Origin: Bagarius yarrelli
Taxonomy: Eukaryota; Chordata; Actinopteri; Siluriformes; Sisoridae
Length of the DNA: 64,000 nt
Reading direction: 5' to 3'
NCBI GenBank assembly: GCA_005784505.1
Contig: VCAZ01000032.1
Location: 697,501-761,500 of the forward strand
In this document: piece by piece, positions 44,943 to 56,400 of the stretch
Layout: the number at the start of each line of letters is the position of its first letter
Numbering within the stretch: the stretch's first letter is position 1
Position numbers and translations under genes: made by a program
Notes under the pieces: model-generated
Told to the model about the DNA's origin: nothing
Databases searched by the model: none
The model's input: the letters and a program-made list of their open reading frames with translations, nothing else

Positions 44943-46811
44943 AACCATTTCACCCTAATTAAAAATGTTAACTTTGCAAGCTTTGATGCCATGGCTAGCA
45001 CAGTTCTTTTTGAAAAAGCAGCTAATTCTTCAACAAGACCAAGATTCCTAGTGCTAAACATTCCTAGTCAAAGATGTGTGTTTTCATGTTTGGTGTCTGA
45101 GTGTTTTGAAGCAATTTCTTGAAGAGTTTTACAGAAAAAGTTTGAAAAATTCAACGACTTGGTTAAAGTGTAAACAAAAACAGACGCTTCGTTCAAACTT
45201 TGTCTAGGTCGAGAACAGCTCTGAAATGACACATCAAGCTGAACAAGCATCAAAACAAATTCCAGCACACGATAAAACCTGCGCTAAATCATTGGTCCTG
45301 CCTCGGCTTGACCCAGTCATGGTGTCTCCATGCATTATTGCCACCCTAAGCATCTGCGCCGAGCATTCCAGAAGCATGAAATGTGCTAAGTTCACGAGGC
45401 TGAAGGTTCAGAGCGATTGTTTAACAAGCCTCTTTCGGATGACTGACAAAGACAGGCGTGAGTTTTAAGCAACGTCTTGGCGTTGGAGACGGGGGACAGT
45501 AACGCAAAAGCATTCAGTCATGAGTGGAAAGGACTACCAAGAAGACATCATTCTTCAGCAGCCGCCAAAAGCACCGCTGCCAAGCAACACCGGGTGACTT
45601 CGCTTGATCTGCCTCGTCTCGATCTGTCATTTTCCATGAGAAACAATGGAAGCGAGTCAGAGAGTAAAGGAGAGAATGAGTGAAGGATGAGATTAGATGC
45701 GCCAGTAAAACAGTGTTCGTTTTGTCTTTACCGGTCATGACATGTTTATGGCGAGGCATCACGGATGTGAGGGCCAGCACGGCATATCCATCAGACACAC
45801 AGGGAGAGAAGAGGAGGGAGGCGAAGGGCCAAGAAGATCAAGTTTCCTCAATTTCATGGCACATCTCTCCTTTCTTTCCTCATCTCCTTCTTTCGCTCTG
45901 TGTTGACAGGTAGCTACAGAATGCGGGCGAACAAGAAAGTGCACACAAACGTGCTACGGCACGTCCAGAGCCTTCAGTTTTAAATGTTGCTACTTTAGAT
46001 ATTTGCACAACCCTTCTCAGACTCCACCTGGCATCTGTTTGTTCCATTTCAAAAGCTTTAATAGGGAATGAATTAAGTAAATACCACATCTATTTTGCAA
46101 TTCTTTCCGCTTTGTTGGATTTTTCCTTCAAATGCTCGAAGCTTTACATCGCCTATTATCTTGCATGCTAGCTTCTCTGTGTGCTGTGTCCTGCCGCCTT
46201 AAATTGATGCTATCATTACCAAATTGAACGACCTCTCATTGAAGTATTGAAATGTCATGGAGATTGGCCATGACTCTCCCGAAGCCCGAGGGAGAATAGA
46301 GGGCACCTCGGTCACTATCTCTCTTGGCAGAAATGCGTTTTCGCCTCATCTTCTTTCTGCGCCTCGAAAGGTCAAGCATGAAATGCACCAACTGTGATTA
46401 TTCAGCACACTCGGTGGTTCCCCGATCCCATCTGTAGGCGAAGCTTCTCCGCTTCATCTCTGCTGCTTGTTTTATCTTTTTGTAGCTTTCTTCGCTTAAG
46501 CTTCAACCATTCTTCCATGATCTTGGGTTCTTCTTGTTTCAAGCAGAAACAAAGAAAGATATTTTATTTATTACCCCAGCAATCTTGCGTTGTTCATGTT
46601 GGTTAGTCAGTAGGGTTAATTTTGTTGTCTATAAGTGTAGTAACTCTTGGGATCAATAAACAAAACAGCTAACACATTGAAATATAATTAAGTTGTTCAC
46701 TATGGGCAGTCTGATTATTATGCTAACTTAATTATGTAACTATAAATAATGAAATAATGAATTCTGTTAAATAAATAACCTTGGTATTATTATACATCAT
46801 GTATGTGTGGA
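44943..46811. other. Unique stretch without supported gene
   Basis: GC-balanced 45220-45900 has several 60-94 codon frames on both strands with no domain. Confidence 0.4.
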
Positions 46812-47000
46812 GGAAGTGGTAGCACTGTGGTTAAGGTGGGTGACTGGTATCTGGAAGATTGGGTTTCGAATCCCAACACAACCAAGTTACCACTGCTGGT
46901 CCCCTGAGCAAGACCCTTAACCTCCAATTGCTCAGCTGTATAAGAAAGATAAATGTAAGTCGCTCTGGATAAGGACGTCTGTGGAATGCTGTAAATGTAC
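46812..47000 (+). mobile_element. Common SINE, near full length
   Basis: GAAGTGGTAGCACTGTGGTT head, GGTTTCGAATCCCAACAC B-box, CCACTGCTGGTCCCCTGAGC body and tail TCGCTCTGGATAAGGACGTC. Confidence 0.9.
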
Positions 47001-47132
47001 AGTATGTACACCATTATTCACAACTCAAAAACTGTTTATGGTTTTCTTGTAAACTTGTACAAACTGTACCAGAGCCTGTTGCATATTTTAGGCTTGCACA
47101 CCAAATACTGCCTGTATTCAGTGTCATGCAGG

Positions 47133-47328
47133 GAAGGTGGTAGTGCAGTGGTTAAGGTGTTGGACTGCTAGATGGAAGATCGGGGTTTCGATTCCCCAGC
47201 AACAACAAGTTTTCTCTGCTGGGCCGCTAAGTAAGACCCCTTAACCCATAATTACTCAGATGTATAAAGAAGATGAATGTTGGCCGCTCAGGATAAGGAA
47301 GTCTGCCAAATGCTGTACATAATAAACG
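47133..47328 (+). mobile_element. Common SINE, near full length
   Basis: AAGGTGGTAGTGCAGTGGTT head, GGGGTTTCGATTCCCCAGC B-box, GCTGGGCCGCTAAGTAAG body and tail CGCTCAGGATAAGGAAGTCT. It sits 132 bases after the previous copy in the same orientation. Confidence 0.9.
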
Positions 47329-48402
47329 GTAAAAAAAAAACTGATTTAAAATTGTAGTGAAAAAATTACTTAAAATTTTTCAATTCAAAGTAAATATGTT
47401 CGTGAATATATAAGCACAGCATGCACAAAATCTCTCACCAATTAAAATTCATTCAAATAATGCAATTTCTAAAATCAGGCTAATGAATTCCTAAGGGGAA
47501 AGAACAGCATGTCCTAGTAGCGGACACCGATTTGTGTCCCCCCGCTGAATTCCGTACTTCAAGACACTCGCTTGTTTCTCACGTCCTTTAGTGGGTTTCA
47601 AAAGCCACCGCTAGATAAAGTGAATAAATCAAAACCATTTGAAGCGCCAGGGAACCTCATCTTTTCTTTTATTCATGAGATTGGCGGTTGCCGCTCGCTG
47701 AACAACTGCCTTAATTTCAAAAAAAAAAAAAAAAAAAAAAAAAGATTTCTCGATGACTAAAAACAATGCTATCATCACCATTATTAAAGCATCCTGCAGT
47801 ATTTCAGGACCAGCTTCGGGCTGTGCACTTCTTTTCTCTTCGACTCTGAAGGAAACGGGTCTGTAGGATGAAAGAAAACGTCTTTCTAAATGACTTTAGT
47901 GTTTGGTTTTTAATAATTAATCGATTCATCAGTGGAAGAGTGCAGTGCGAGCGTGTCTGGTTTTGTTGCCGTGCAGATGATATCAAAGGATGAGATTATT
48001 ATAAAGTGCGAAATGAAGCTAACAAAACGCTCTCGGAGCGAACGGCGTCGGATCGGATACGGCAAACTGTCTCAGTGGTTTGTAGACAAGTTCAAGGAAT
48101 ATCAAGTATGTATAAAATGAACCAGCTTTAACTTGTTTGAGTTTGGATTCTGCGTAACGATTTAGATCTTGATTCCGAGGTTTGTACGATTTATCCAATA
48201 TAGACACGTGTTTGATTCTGATACCGAACTATTTGTTGATCGAACTAATTTTTAACCTTGACCTACACCGTGTTTTTACATTTATGCCATTTTAGAAATC
48301 TGCCATGTCAGTAATGTTTATTAAATGCCATAATAATCACCAAGCGATTCCGTAATACTCACCAAAATATTGACGAAGACGTCAATATTTTTTTAAAAAT
48401 AT
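47329..48402. other. Unique stretch with poly(A) run
   Basis: Poly(A) at 47719-47743. The 62-codon frame at 47932-48120 is basic but otherwise unremarkable. Confidence 0.45.
47719..47743. repeat. Poly(A)25 tract
   Basis: Uninterrupted A run. The preceding 150 bases do not look like a SINE or retrocopy I recognise. Confidence 0.93.
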
Positions 48403-48749
48403 TGTCCACCGAGGCGTGTAGTTTAGAACCCAAAGTGCAGTTTACTAAACAAGGCGACAAACCAATAAACATAACCTGAACTTGTCTTGACTAGACTTTA
48501 CTTAACTTGCACAATTTGCATAAACATTAATAGCCTCACCACAGCGGTACACGAACAATAGCGATCAACAACATACAATGCAACAAGAAGGCTATATAAA
48601 CACTGGATTAAACAATCGGGACAAGACACATGGCCAATGGGAACAAAGATCACATGACACAGAACAAGACAGGAAGTAAACAATAGCTTGAACAGAAACA
48701 GGAAACAAACATGAACTCAAAACATAAACATGAACTATGAAACACTACA
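48403..48749 (-). mobile_element. Probable solo LTR, minus strand
   Basis: On the minus strand, the block starts TGTAGTG and ends GGTGGACA. It has the same general order as the LTR at 8740: TTTACTTCCTGT, a CATTGGCC stretch, a TTTATATAGCC TATA-like site, then GTAAACTGCACT and a CTCGGTGGAC end (the other has AATAAACTGCACT and CTCAGTGGAC). No target duplication found; a hAT MITE sits directly at the edge and may have disturbed it. Confidence 0.6.
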
Positions 48750-48750
48750 C

Positions 48751-48946
48751 CAGGGGTGTCCAAACTCGGTTCTGGCTGGCCGGTGTCCTGCAGAGTTTAG
48801 GTCCAACTTTAATCAAACACACCTGAATTACCAATTTAAGATCTTGCAGGGTATAGTTGAAACTTACAGGTAGGTGTGTTGAGGAAAGTTTGAGCTAAAC
48901 TCTGCAGGATACCCCGACCCTCCAGGACCAAGTTGGGACACCCCTG
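48751..48946. mobile_element. hAT-type MITE
   Basis: Starts CAGGGGTGTCCAAACTCGG and ends with the inverted form AGTTGGGACACCCCTG. It is palindromic throughout, with internal CACACCTG and CAGGTAGGTGTGTTGAGG. The flanks CACTACAC and CATTTAAC agree at only five of eight positions, so the duplication is eroded or lost. Confidence 0.88.
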
Positions 48947-50009
48947 CATTTAACCTTACGAATATTTTCATCAGTACAGGGCAACCTGTTAATCAAAAGC
49001 TCGGAGATGTACCACTTTATTTGGTCTTACCCTAAAGATGATATCTTCCAGCTTCTGATTAATTAAACACACATTATTCAGGTTATCAACAGACGTTAAA
49101 GCAGGAATACTTGGAAAAGAAGCAGGGCAAAGGAACTCAAGGAACCTGGGTCTCCCACTGCATGATTTTAACCTTTTATATTTGTTTTTTTCTTTACCAG
49201 TCACTAACCGCAACGTCTTCTGGCCCACTTCAGTGCCATGTTTTGATCTCAGTAGGCATCTATGAGAACTTGAGAACTAAGCAATAAAATCTAGCCCCTG
49301 TACAGTTTTGTAGATTTAGCCCAAACAAGTGGAAAAGCCAGAGATTTGTCATGACAGGAGATGACAAGCAGCCCCGGACCAAAGTTAAACACCAGAGCTA
49401 CACGTTTACGGTGTAATTCCGAGCAGAAGTCGGACCGGCAGTTGACCCACGCCAGCCAAGTCCGAACGATTGCAGATGTGAAGAGGGGAAAAAAAATCAT
49501 CAAACATCTGAAAGGGAAAAGGGTGTTTTATTTCTTTCTATTTTGTCTAAATGCAAGAGCACACAGAGTTTTGCGTCAAGTGAAGATCAAAATCAGACTG
49601 TGCCCAAATATCTAAAGGAATCGTGTTCTCGCATTCGTTTACTGTACTGTTGGGACTTTTGGCACTGAAGATGATTCTATAAACAATAAATCATACTCAA
49701 TAACCTCGATGAATTATTCAGAAACTGCAGTGAAGCTAATAGAAAAAAGGACTTCGTATGTTTTTTTTTTCTGGTTCATTAGAAAAGTGTGTGTAACAGA
49801 TTGGAAACTTTTCTGATGTTCAGACTTCAATGTTTCTGATAGCTCTAAGACATAATTACTAAAATCCACCAATTTATACCTCATGTTTACAGCTTTTCCA
49901 CTAGAGCTGGTGCCGGAGCCCTATCCTGCACTTTTTTACTTTAATAAATTGTTGGCCAAATACTGGCTCTGAAACCTTAATAGTCTCAAATAAAGGTTAG
50001 GGTTAGGGT
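48947..50009. other. Unique stretch without supported gene
   Basis: Opposed short frames at 49291-49615; no repeat recognised except two TTAGGG-like units just before the next SINE. Confidence 0.45.
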
Positions 50010-50176
50010 GAAGTGGTAGAGCAGTGGTTAAAGTGTTAGACAGCTAAATGGGTTCGATTCCCAACACCACCAAGCTGCCAATGTTGGGCCGCTTAATCCC
50101 CAATTGCTCACTTGTGTAACAGAGATAAATGTAAATCTGGATAAGGGCATCTTCCTAATGCCAGAAATGTAAATAA
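50010..50176 (+). mobile_element. Common SINE with internal deletions
   Basis: GAAGTGGTAGAGCAGTGGTT head, TGGGTTCGATTCCCAACACC B-box. The CAAGGCCC block is shortened to GGGCCGCTTAATCCCC, and the tail AAATCTGGATAAGGGCATCT lacks the GTCGC step. Confidence 0.87.
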
Positions 50177-50439
50177 GGGAACCTATAATGTGGTTGCAGA
50201 AATGATGCCCACCTAAATATCAGGTTAACAAGGTAAATTTAAGACAAACTAGAAAGTAGCATGAGAAAAAATAGAACGTATTTGAAGAGGTTGGCGGGGT
50301 GTATGGCAACCGCAGGGGGCAACTGATCCCGCTGCTTTTGCAGGAGATAACTTCCAGACAACGATTCCAGTCATGTTGTGCTGCCAGTGTAAACTGCATA
50401 GTTAAACTGCAATACCTTTAGTCCTATACATCAGCAGGA

Positions 50440-50600
50440 GAAATAGTATCTCTGTGGTAAAGGTGTCCGTCTACTAATCAGAAAATCATTGGTTCAAGTC
50501 CCAGGACCACCAAGCTGCCACTACTGGGCTTCTGAGCGAGACCCGTAACCCTCACTTTCTCAGTAAATGTAAGTTGCTCTGCCAAATACCAGAAATTTGG
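50440..50600 (+). mobile_element. Common SINE, diverged
   Basis: AATAGTATCTCTGTGGTAAA head, TTGGTTCAAGTCCCAGGACC B-box, CCACTACTGGGCTTCTGAGC body. The tail lost GGATAAGG..GTC but keeps TTGCTCTGCCAAATACCAG. Confidence 0.82.
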
Positions 50601-51417
50601 ATAAATATATATATATTTTTGTAGTTGTAAAAGAGATGTTAATAAAACGCACACAACATGGCTTTCCATAGTTTGCGATCGTTCCAATGTTACCGCACGG
50701 GATAGTGGAAGTCCGACACACATACGGCTTTGTCCTAAATGGATTTGGGCCGAGCATGTTGGAGATATTATTTTTACATTGTTCTACTTTTAGTGATCAA
50801 ATGCAAACTGGGTCAGTTTTAACCCTGAACAGGACTTAATGTGGATGTGAACATTAAGAGCGACAAAGAACTCATGGGAAGCGGGTATAACGCTAAGTGG
50901 TGTACAGTATGTAAGGAATAAAGCAAGAACGAGGGGATGACAGCAGGCATTTTAAGGAGCCAGAATGAAAACATGATCGCAGCAGATGTTTAGGCATGAA
51001 TGCCGAGCGGCGGCAGATGCGCGTGAGCGATGACAGTCTCTGGGACACACAGAGATCAGAGAGCGACTACGCTGCCGCGACTATTGTGGGAAAATTGTTT
51101 TTCAACCTTTATTTAGATGAGGAAAAAGTGTGAATAACATTTTGTTGTTTGTTTCTCTTTTATCCCACAAATTAAATGTTCTTTGGTGGTAAACACTGCA
51201 CGTTATATCCAACCCCTCAAAACTTTGGAATTTCATCCTCTGACACTTGCATAACATTTCTCTAGTCTTACATACCATAAGTTCTGGTTTCGTATTAGGG
51301 TAGACTAGTCAATCCTGTGCATTTTCCACGTCACATCTGTTAGATGTAATTAGGTTACGGCATTGATTATTTGCTAACCCTTTTTAAAGGTGGCTACGAA
51401 AAGCCTTTATGACAAAT
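50601..51417. other. Unique stretch, no gene seen
   Basis: Short AT run near 50606-50616 and nothing else recognised. Confidence 0.5.
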
Positions 51418-51743
51418 CTATAAGCATTGCACACATTCTTTAGAAAGCTATCCTGGAGATTTACCAAGAAGAAAAAATTGGAAGGGGACATTTGAGGTTT
51501 TAGGTTCTCTGGTTAGACAGTTTATTATAAGTAGGAAATAAAAAATTGTAATCTGCGATAGCATAAATGTGAAACCTACAGGTGGTCCTACAGCTAACAG
51601 TAAATAAAACGTGGAAAAATCACAGGTTAGAAACTGAATTCTATAAGCATTGCACACATTCTTAAGAAAGCCATCCTGGAGATTTACCAAGAAGAAAATC
51701 TGGACGGGGACATTTGAGGTTTTAGGTTCTCCAGGTTACGCAA
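51418..51743 (+). repeat. Unknown repeat with directly duplicated ~103-bp ends
   Basis: Two copies of a 103-base segment (51418-51520 and 51641-51743; GCATTGCACACATTCTT, GGAGATTTACCAAGAAGAAA, GACATTTGAGGTTTTAGG) flank a 120-base middle. Part of that middle (51541-51638) recurs at 53915-54012. The arrangement could be a short LTR-like or tandem repeat of an unnamed element. Confidence 0.8.
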
Positions 51744-52347
51744 GTTTATATAAACTCGTCAATTTATTTATTTTTTTATACTTCAGCATTTTGTTACGGT
51801 TATCACGCAAGACATTTTCCTGTTGCTTCTGTCAGTTTAATTTCCATGCGTGGTAACTGATCATTAAAACATTCAAGTGTATGGAAATCAAGGCTAACGT
51901 GTGCCGGGAAACTTGTAAGCTTTAAGTAAAGCCAACTATCGTGATATGAGATCATAGCAGGGGTAAACATGCAGCCGGGTGAAGTAAAGGCAGGTTAGGT
52001 GACTTGGTTCGAAAATATTTTCTCATCACATCTCAATATCACTCATTAGGTTCATTAGTCTTGAAGTATTTCAACGTATTTATATATAATCCAAATATTC
52101 GGTTATGAACATTATGATAGGCTTTTGATATTATCTATTATAATATTGGTATTGGTGTGTGACTTACGACGCCACAACAGCGCCAGCGTTGAATAACTGT
52201 AAACAAGTGAAATTTAACCACAAGGAACAACAAAGTAATTAAAGCTACTTTAAGTTCTTTAAAATTGCTGCGTCTCCACTTCCGCTATTTTGGTATATGA
52301 CGAGTTGTCTCTTCTGCGGGCTTAAAGGACACTAAGCTGTCCATTGT
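51744..52347. other. Unique stretch, no gene seen
   Basis: AT-rich with short frames only. Confidence 0.5.
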
Positions 52348-52362
52348 ATACGTCAAATACAT

Positions 52363-52593
52363 CTTCTTCTTCTCCTTCCGGCTGTTCCCTTTTAGGGGTC
52401 ACCACAGCGAATCATCTGTCTACAACTACCCCTATTCTCTACATCCTCTTCACTCACACACACTAACTTCATGTTCTCGTTTATCGCATCCCTATACCTC
52501 CTCTTTGCTCTTGCTTTTTACCTTCTGCCTGGTAGCTTCATTTCTAACATCTTCCTACCAATATATTCACTGTCTCTCCTCTGGACATGTCCA
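52363..52593 (-). mobile_element. 5'-truncated LINE 3' end with 15-bp target duplication
   Basis: On the minus strand, translation begins HVQRRDSEYIGRKML then LPGRR, and ends near MIRCGDP. This is the C-terminal region of non-LTR reverse transcriptases in which RWFGHVxRR and a final WR..ADP-like segment occur (RTE-type is my best guess). A GAAGAAGA tail follows. It is flanked by identical ATACGTCAAATACAT at 52348-52362 and 52594-52608, the mark of target-primed insertion. It carries stops and is far too short to be active. Confidence 0.85.
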
Positions 52594-52640
52594 ATACGTC
52601 AAATACATAAAGACCCCAAAATCGCATATTTTTCTAGTGT

Positions 52641-52746
52641 AAAGTAAACGAAAAAGAGTATACAACACAAGTAGTATGTTTTGAGTCAAATACATAAAGA
52701 CTCAAAAACATACTACTTGTGTTGTATACTCTTTTTCGTTTACTTT
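52641..52746. repeat. Near-perfect inverted repeat (47/48-bp arms, 11-bp loop)
   Basis: The left arm 52641-52687 starts AAAGTAAACGAAAAAGAGTA. The right arm 52699-52746 is its reverse complement with a single one-base gap. The loop is AAATACATAAA. Confidence 0.95.
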
Positions 52747-53505
52747 ATAGGAGGGAAATATGCGAAATCCAACCTAATTAACGACTAAAACGAAACAGGA
52801 AAAACAATAGGACGAGGTGGATACCGAATCTGAAAATAGGCACATGGAGTTCATTTTTATTCACGAAACCATAATGTAAATACCTGGCAACCGTTCGCTT
52901 TCGCTTTTTTGTGGTTGCACAGGGTAACTGTTCTTAAGTTACAGTTTAATTTAAACCAACCTGATGTAAATATCCTGCTGGTTTTGATTTGCGTTATGTG
53001 TTAACCCCACCTCCAGCATTAACTCCTGACTTAGGAAGGCGAGGCTTAAGACAGGAAGGGAGATGTTTCCAAATTAATAAAGGAGAACCACAGAACAGGT
53101 GAACACGATCGGGTAACAAGTCAACGTAATCAAAGGCAACGAAGAAGAATAGGATGTTGTTGCTATGGAAACGTCACACAAAGAGAAAACCGAACTTTTC
53201 CTATCATTAGGTCTTCGGTGAGGTCCTGTGGGTGTGTAAATTACCATCGTTTCTCATTTGCGAGTCAGTAATTTGTCCATCTATATTCATCTCTGTGAGG
53301 CAATTTATAACTAGGGCATATAATAAAAGAATACAAAATCTAGACTTTTCCTGATTTTTTTTTAGGTTAATGTATACATTATCTATCTGTATTGCTTAAA
53401 ACACTCTCTCTCTCTCCTTTTCTCTATCTCTCTCACACACACACATTGTGAGTCATGATCGCTGTCGCATTTTATTAGTCTCTGGTTCATTTCTCAGCCA
53501 CACAG

Positions 53506-53506
<1 letters not shown>

Positions 53507-53538
<32 letters not shown>
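53507..53538. repeat. (TG)16 microsatellite
   Basis: Perfect tract, preceded by CT and CA stretches at about 53402-53446. Confidence 0.95.
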
Positions 53539-53539
<1 letters not shown>

Positions 53540-53914
53540 TTGTGTGTCGAAGCTGGCCGAGCGTATCTCTCCTTGTTTCCTGGACCAGCCGAACACACAC
53601 CATCTCTCTAAAACCACAGAGGAGGCCATTACTGTACCTAATGACACACACTCCGCTGTCTTCCTCTCACAGTTTATTACATTTCCAAACAAACAGGCCT
53701 CCCACGACGGACACGCGATTAATAGACAATGCGAGAGCAAACATTCGCTGCAGAGAAAGGACACTAGCGCACGAGGGGATGCAGCAAAGCACGTCCGATC
53801 CCATTGTACTGGAAAATGTTCCTATTTGCCTCCATGCTGCATCTGAGTTTAAAAGTACAAAATCCGAGAAAAACATGCAAAAATATGCTTGATATTATAA
53901 ATAGCTATAAAAAA

Positions 53915-54012
53915 AAATCGGAATCTGCAATAGCATAAATGTGAGTCGTACAGGTGGTCCTACAGGTGGCAGAAAATAAAACGTGGCAAAATCACAGGTT
54001 AGAAAATAAATT
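53915..54012 (+). repeat. Second locus of the unknown 51.5-kb repeat
   Basis: Matches 51541-51638: AATCTGCAATAGCATAAATG, TACAGGTGGTCCTACAG, AAATAAAACGTGG and AAAATCACAGGTTAGAAA occur in the same order. Confidence 0.8.
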
Positions 54013-54116
54013 ACATGCAAAAAAGGAAAAAATACATAAAATACATAAATAAAAATTAAAAAATATAATTTAGTTTACATATAATTTTGGAAAAATCATG
54101 TGACAAATAAATTACC

Positions 54117-54118
<2 letters not shown>

Positions 54119-54158
<40 letters not shown>
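54119..54158. repeat. (AT)20 microsatellite
   Basis: Perfect 40-base AT run within very AT-rich DNA. Confidence 0.95.
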
Positions 54159-54160
<2 letters not shown>

Positions 54161-54425
54161 ATAAAAGATATAATATAATAGATTAATAAAGTTTCATTAA
54201 AATAAAAATATTTTTCAATTATAGAAAAAAAAAATTATATATGTATATATATTATTTCTAAAAACAGTAAATGTAAAAAAAAAAATATAAAAAGAGTTAA
54301 AAAATGTGTAACAAACTAGGAAAAATACTTTGACAGCAATTTTGAATAATAAAATAGGCACAGAAATCAGTTTAACTGTAATAAATAATATCCATAATAC
54401 TTCTACTAATAAAATTAAATGTGAT

Positions 54426-54722
54426 TAAAAGGTTCCGGGTTCGATTCCCCTGCAGGGGTCTTTCTGTGTGGGGTTTGCATGTTCTTGCGTAGGGTTTACG
54501 CCGGTTTCTCCGGTTTTCCAAAAACATGTCTGTTAGATTGATTGGTGATTTTATGTTGCCTAAAAAGTGAGTGTGTGTGTGTTTGTGGCTGTGTCCCTGT
54601 GATGGACTGGTAACCTGTCCAGGGTGTCCCCCTCCTGCCTATTACCCTTTTCGAGACGGCTGGAATAGACTCCATCAGATCCCTGTTACCCCGAATTAGG
54701 GAATAAGCAGCTATTGAAGATG
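54426..54722 (+). mobile_element. tRNA-headed SINE, second family, 5' truncated
   Basis: Starts at a perfect B-box GGTTCCGGGTTCGATTCCCC, then TCTTTCTGTGTGGGGTTTGC, CCAAAAACATGTCTGTTAG, GTGATGGACTGGTAACCTGT, CCAGGGTGTCCCCCTCC and AGACTCCATCAGATCCCTGT. The A-box is missing. Confidence 0.88.
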
Positions 54723-55873
54723 AATAAATAGATCAAGTTAATATATTTTTTTTATTATTATTTTTTATTATTTATTATTTTTATTTAATTTTTGTATTTC
54801 CTTTAATAATAATATTTTTTTTCTCCGCTGATGATAATCTTGACTTTTTGCTTTCACCATACAGTTAAAATAAGGATGATAATAAAAATAATCCCACATC
54901 TTTTTTTAATTATTATTCGATTATTTCTGTCTCCATCTGCCTCCCATGCATTATTGTCACACTTCCTCAAAAGGTGATGAGTGCTTCTTCTTTCACTTCA
55001 TCGTAATTAGGGCTTCATTTGTCAAAAAGAGCCGTAATGACGATTTGGGTCTGATGTTGGGGGACAGTGACGATGCCGTCATCCTGGTTGTACTACTCAA
55101 AACACCTTCGAGTGAACAGCTACAGCGGCAGGCGTCGTTTTAAATCATCCGAACGTGAAGTTATTCAGTGATGTAACACTTCAACATGGACGGTGTGAAA
55201 AAATGTATAACTTATGCAGATCTGGACTTAATCTACGAATGTAAAGCATGTTCATGTTATAGTAATAAATACAGCTGCACATGTTTATACGTAAATATAC
55301 GATCGTCGGCATGCTAATGATTTTTTAAAAAAAATATGTTTTAATGAGATCAGAAAGTAAACAACATTGAACAGCACGTGCATGGAAAAGTCTTGGCATC
55401 CAGCTCGGTCTCCCATGGGACAGTGAGTGCATTGTGGGTCACCTTTCTGACTCAAATAGATGTTAAGGGTGCCAATATTTATAAAATCAGAATTTTCCCA
55501 CCATTTTTTTTACAATAGGAGCTTGTAGGTAAATATTTAATAATATTTATTCCTTTTTTTCCCTATGATGTTTATTCTGCTTTTAATACAATTAAAACTA
55601 AAATTAAAATTTGAAAATATATAAAAATAATCCCAAATAAAAAAAAATACAAAATTTTATTAACTTATTTTACATCTTCTTTATTTCTGACAAGCATGTT
55701 AATTAATATGCCTTTAGAAATGTTTTATTTTTTGGTTAATTTTTTAATTAGTTCCTGATTTCATTGAATAATATTTAATGAATTATTACCATAGAGTTAA
55801 AATAAACATCAGTAGATCATCAGCTTCTCTGTAGTGGAAAATCTCCCACAGCGTCAGCATCCAACATTTTATT

Positions 55874-55897
55874 TCTCTCTCTCTCTCTCTCTCTCTC
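55874..55897. repeat. (TC)12 microsatellite
   Basis: Perfect tract. Confidence 0.93.
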
Positions 55898-56364
55898 AAG
55901 CGCATTTTATTGCAAAGCAGAAGAGACGGAAGAACGAATTCCATCGACTGGTCAGTTAATTCCTTCTATCAGAGACGCACTCTGACCTCGGCACGTTGTC
56001 ACTAGGAATATTAAAGACACTGTACTCTAAAACGCACTATTGGACTCTGGATAATCTGGTCCAAGCGTCTCATTTTCTCAGCAGTTGATGGTCAGTATCC
56101 AGTCATCTGTGAAACTCTGTGAAATAGAGCTGGGAATAGATGGATAGAGACAGACTGCAGAGAAAGGGGTAACAAAGTGGGGGTTGGGGAGGGGGAACGA
56201 CAGTAGATCTAAGCTGCTGAATCTGCAAAAATCTGTGTTTTAGACACAACGAGCAGGTGTGTGGGAGCAGGGATGGTAATTGATGAGAAAAAAATGGTAA
56301 AAAAAAGAGGCAGCAGTAGGGTAGGCAGGGTAGACCTTGACAAACACAAGATGTTTTTTTCGGT

Positions 56365-56366
<2 letters not shown>

Positions 56367-56398
<32 letters not shown>
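56367..56398. repeat. (TG)16 microsatellite
   Basis: Perfect tract. Confidence 0.95.

Positions 56399-56400
<2 letters not shown>

Larger units (their letters stand above)
52747..54425. other. Unique and simple-sequence stretch
   Basis: GT and AT arrays and one unknown-repeat copy are listed separately. Frames at 53448-53892 are translations through the GT array and are not genes. Confidence 0.5.

Noticed and set aside
49996..50009. Telomere-like GGTTAGGGTTAGGG
   Set aside because: Only two units, next to a SINE; too short for an interstitial telomere.
53448..53892. 126-, 132- and 103-codon frames around 53.5 kb
   Set aside because: They run through the TG array as poly-CV or poly-HT and have no domain on either side.
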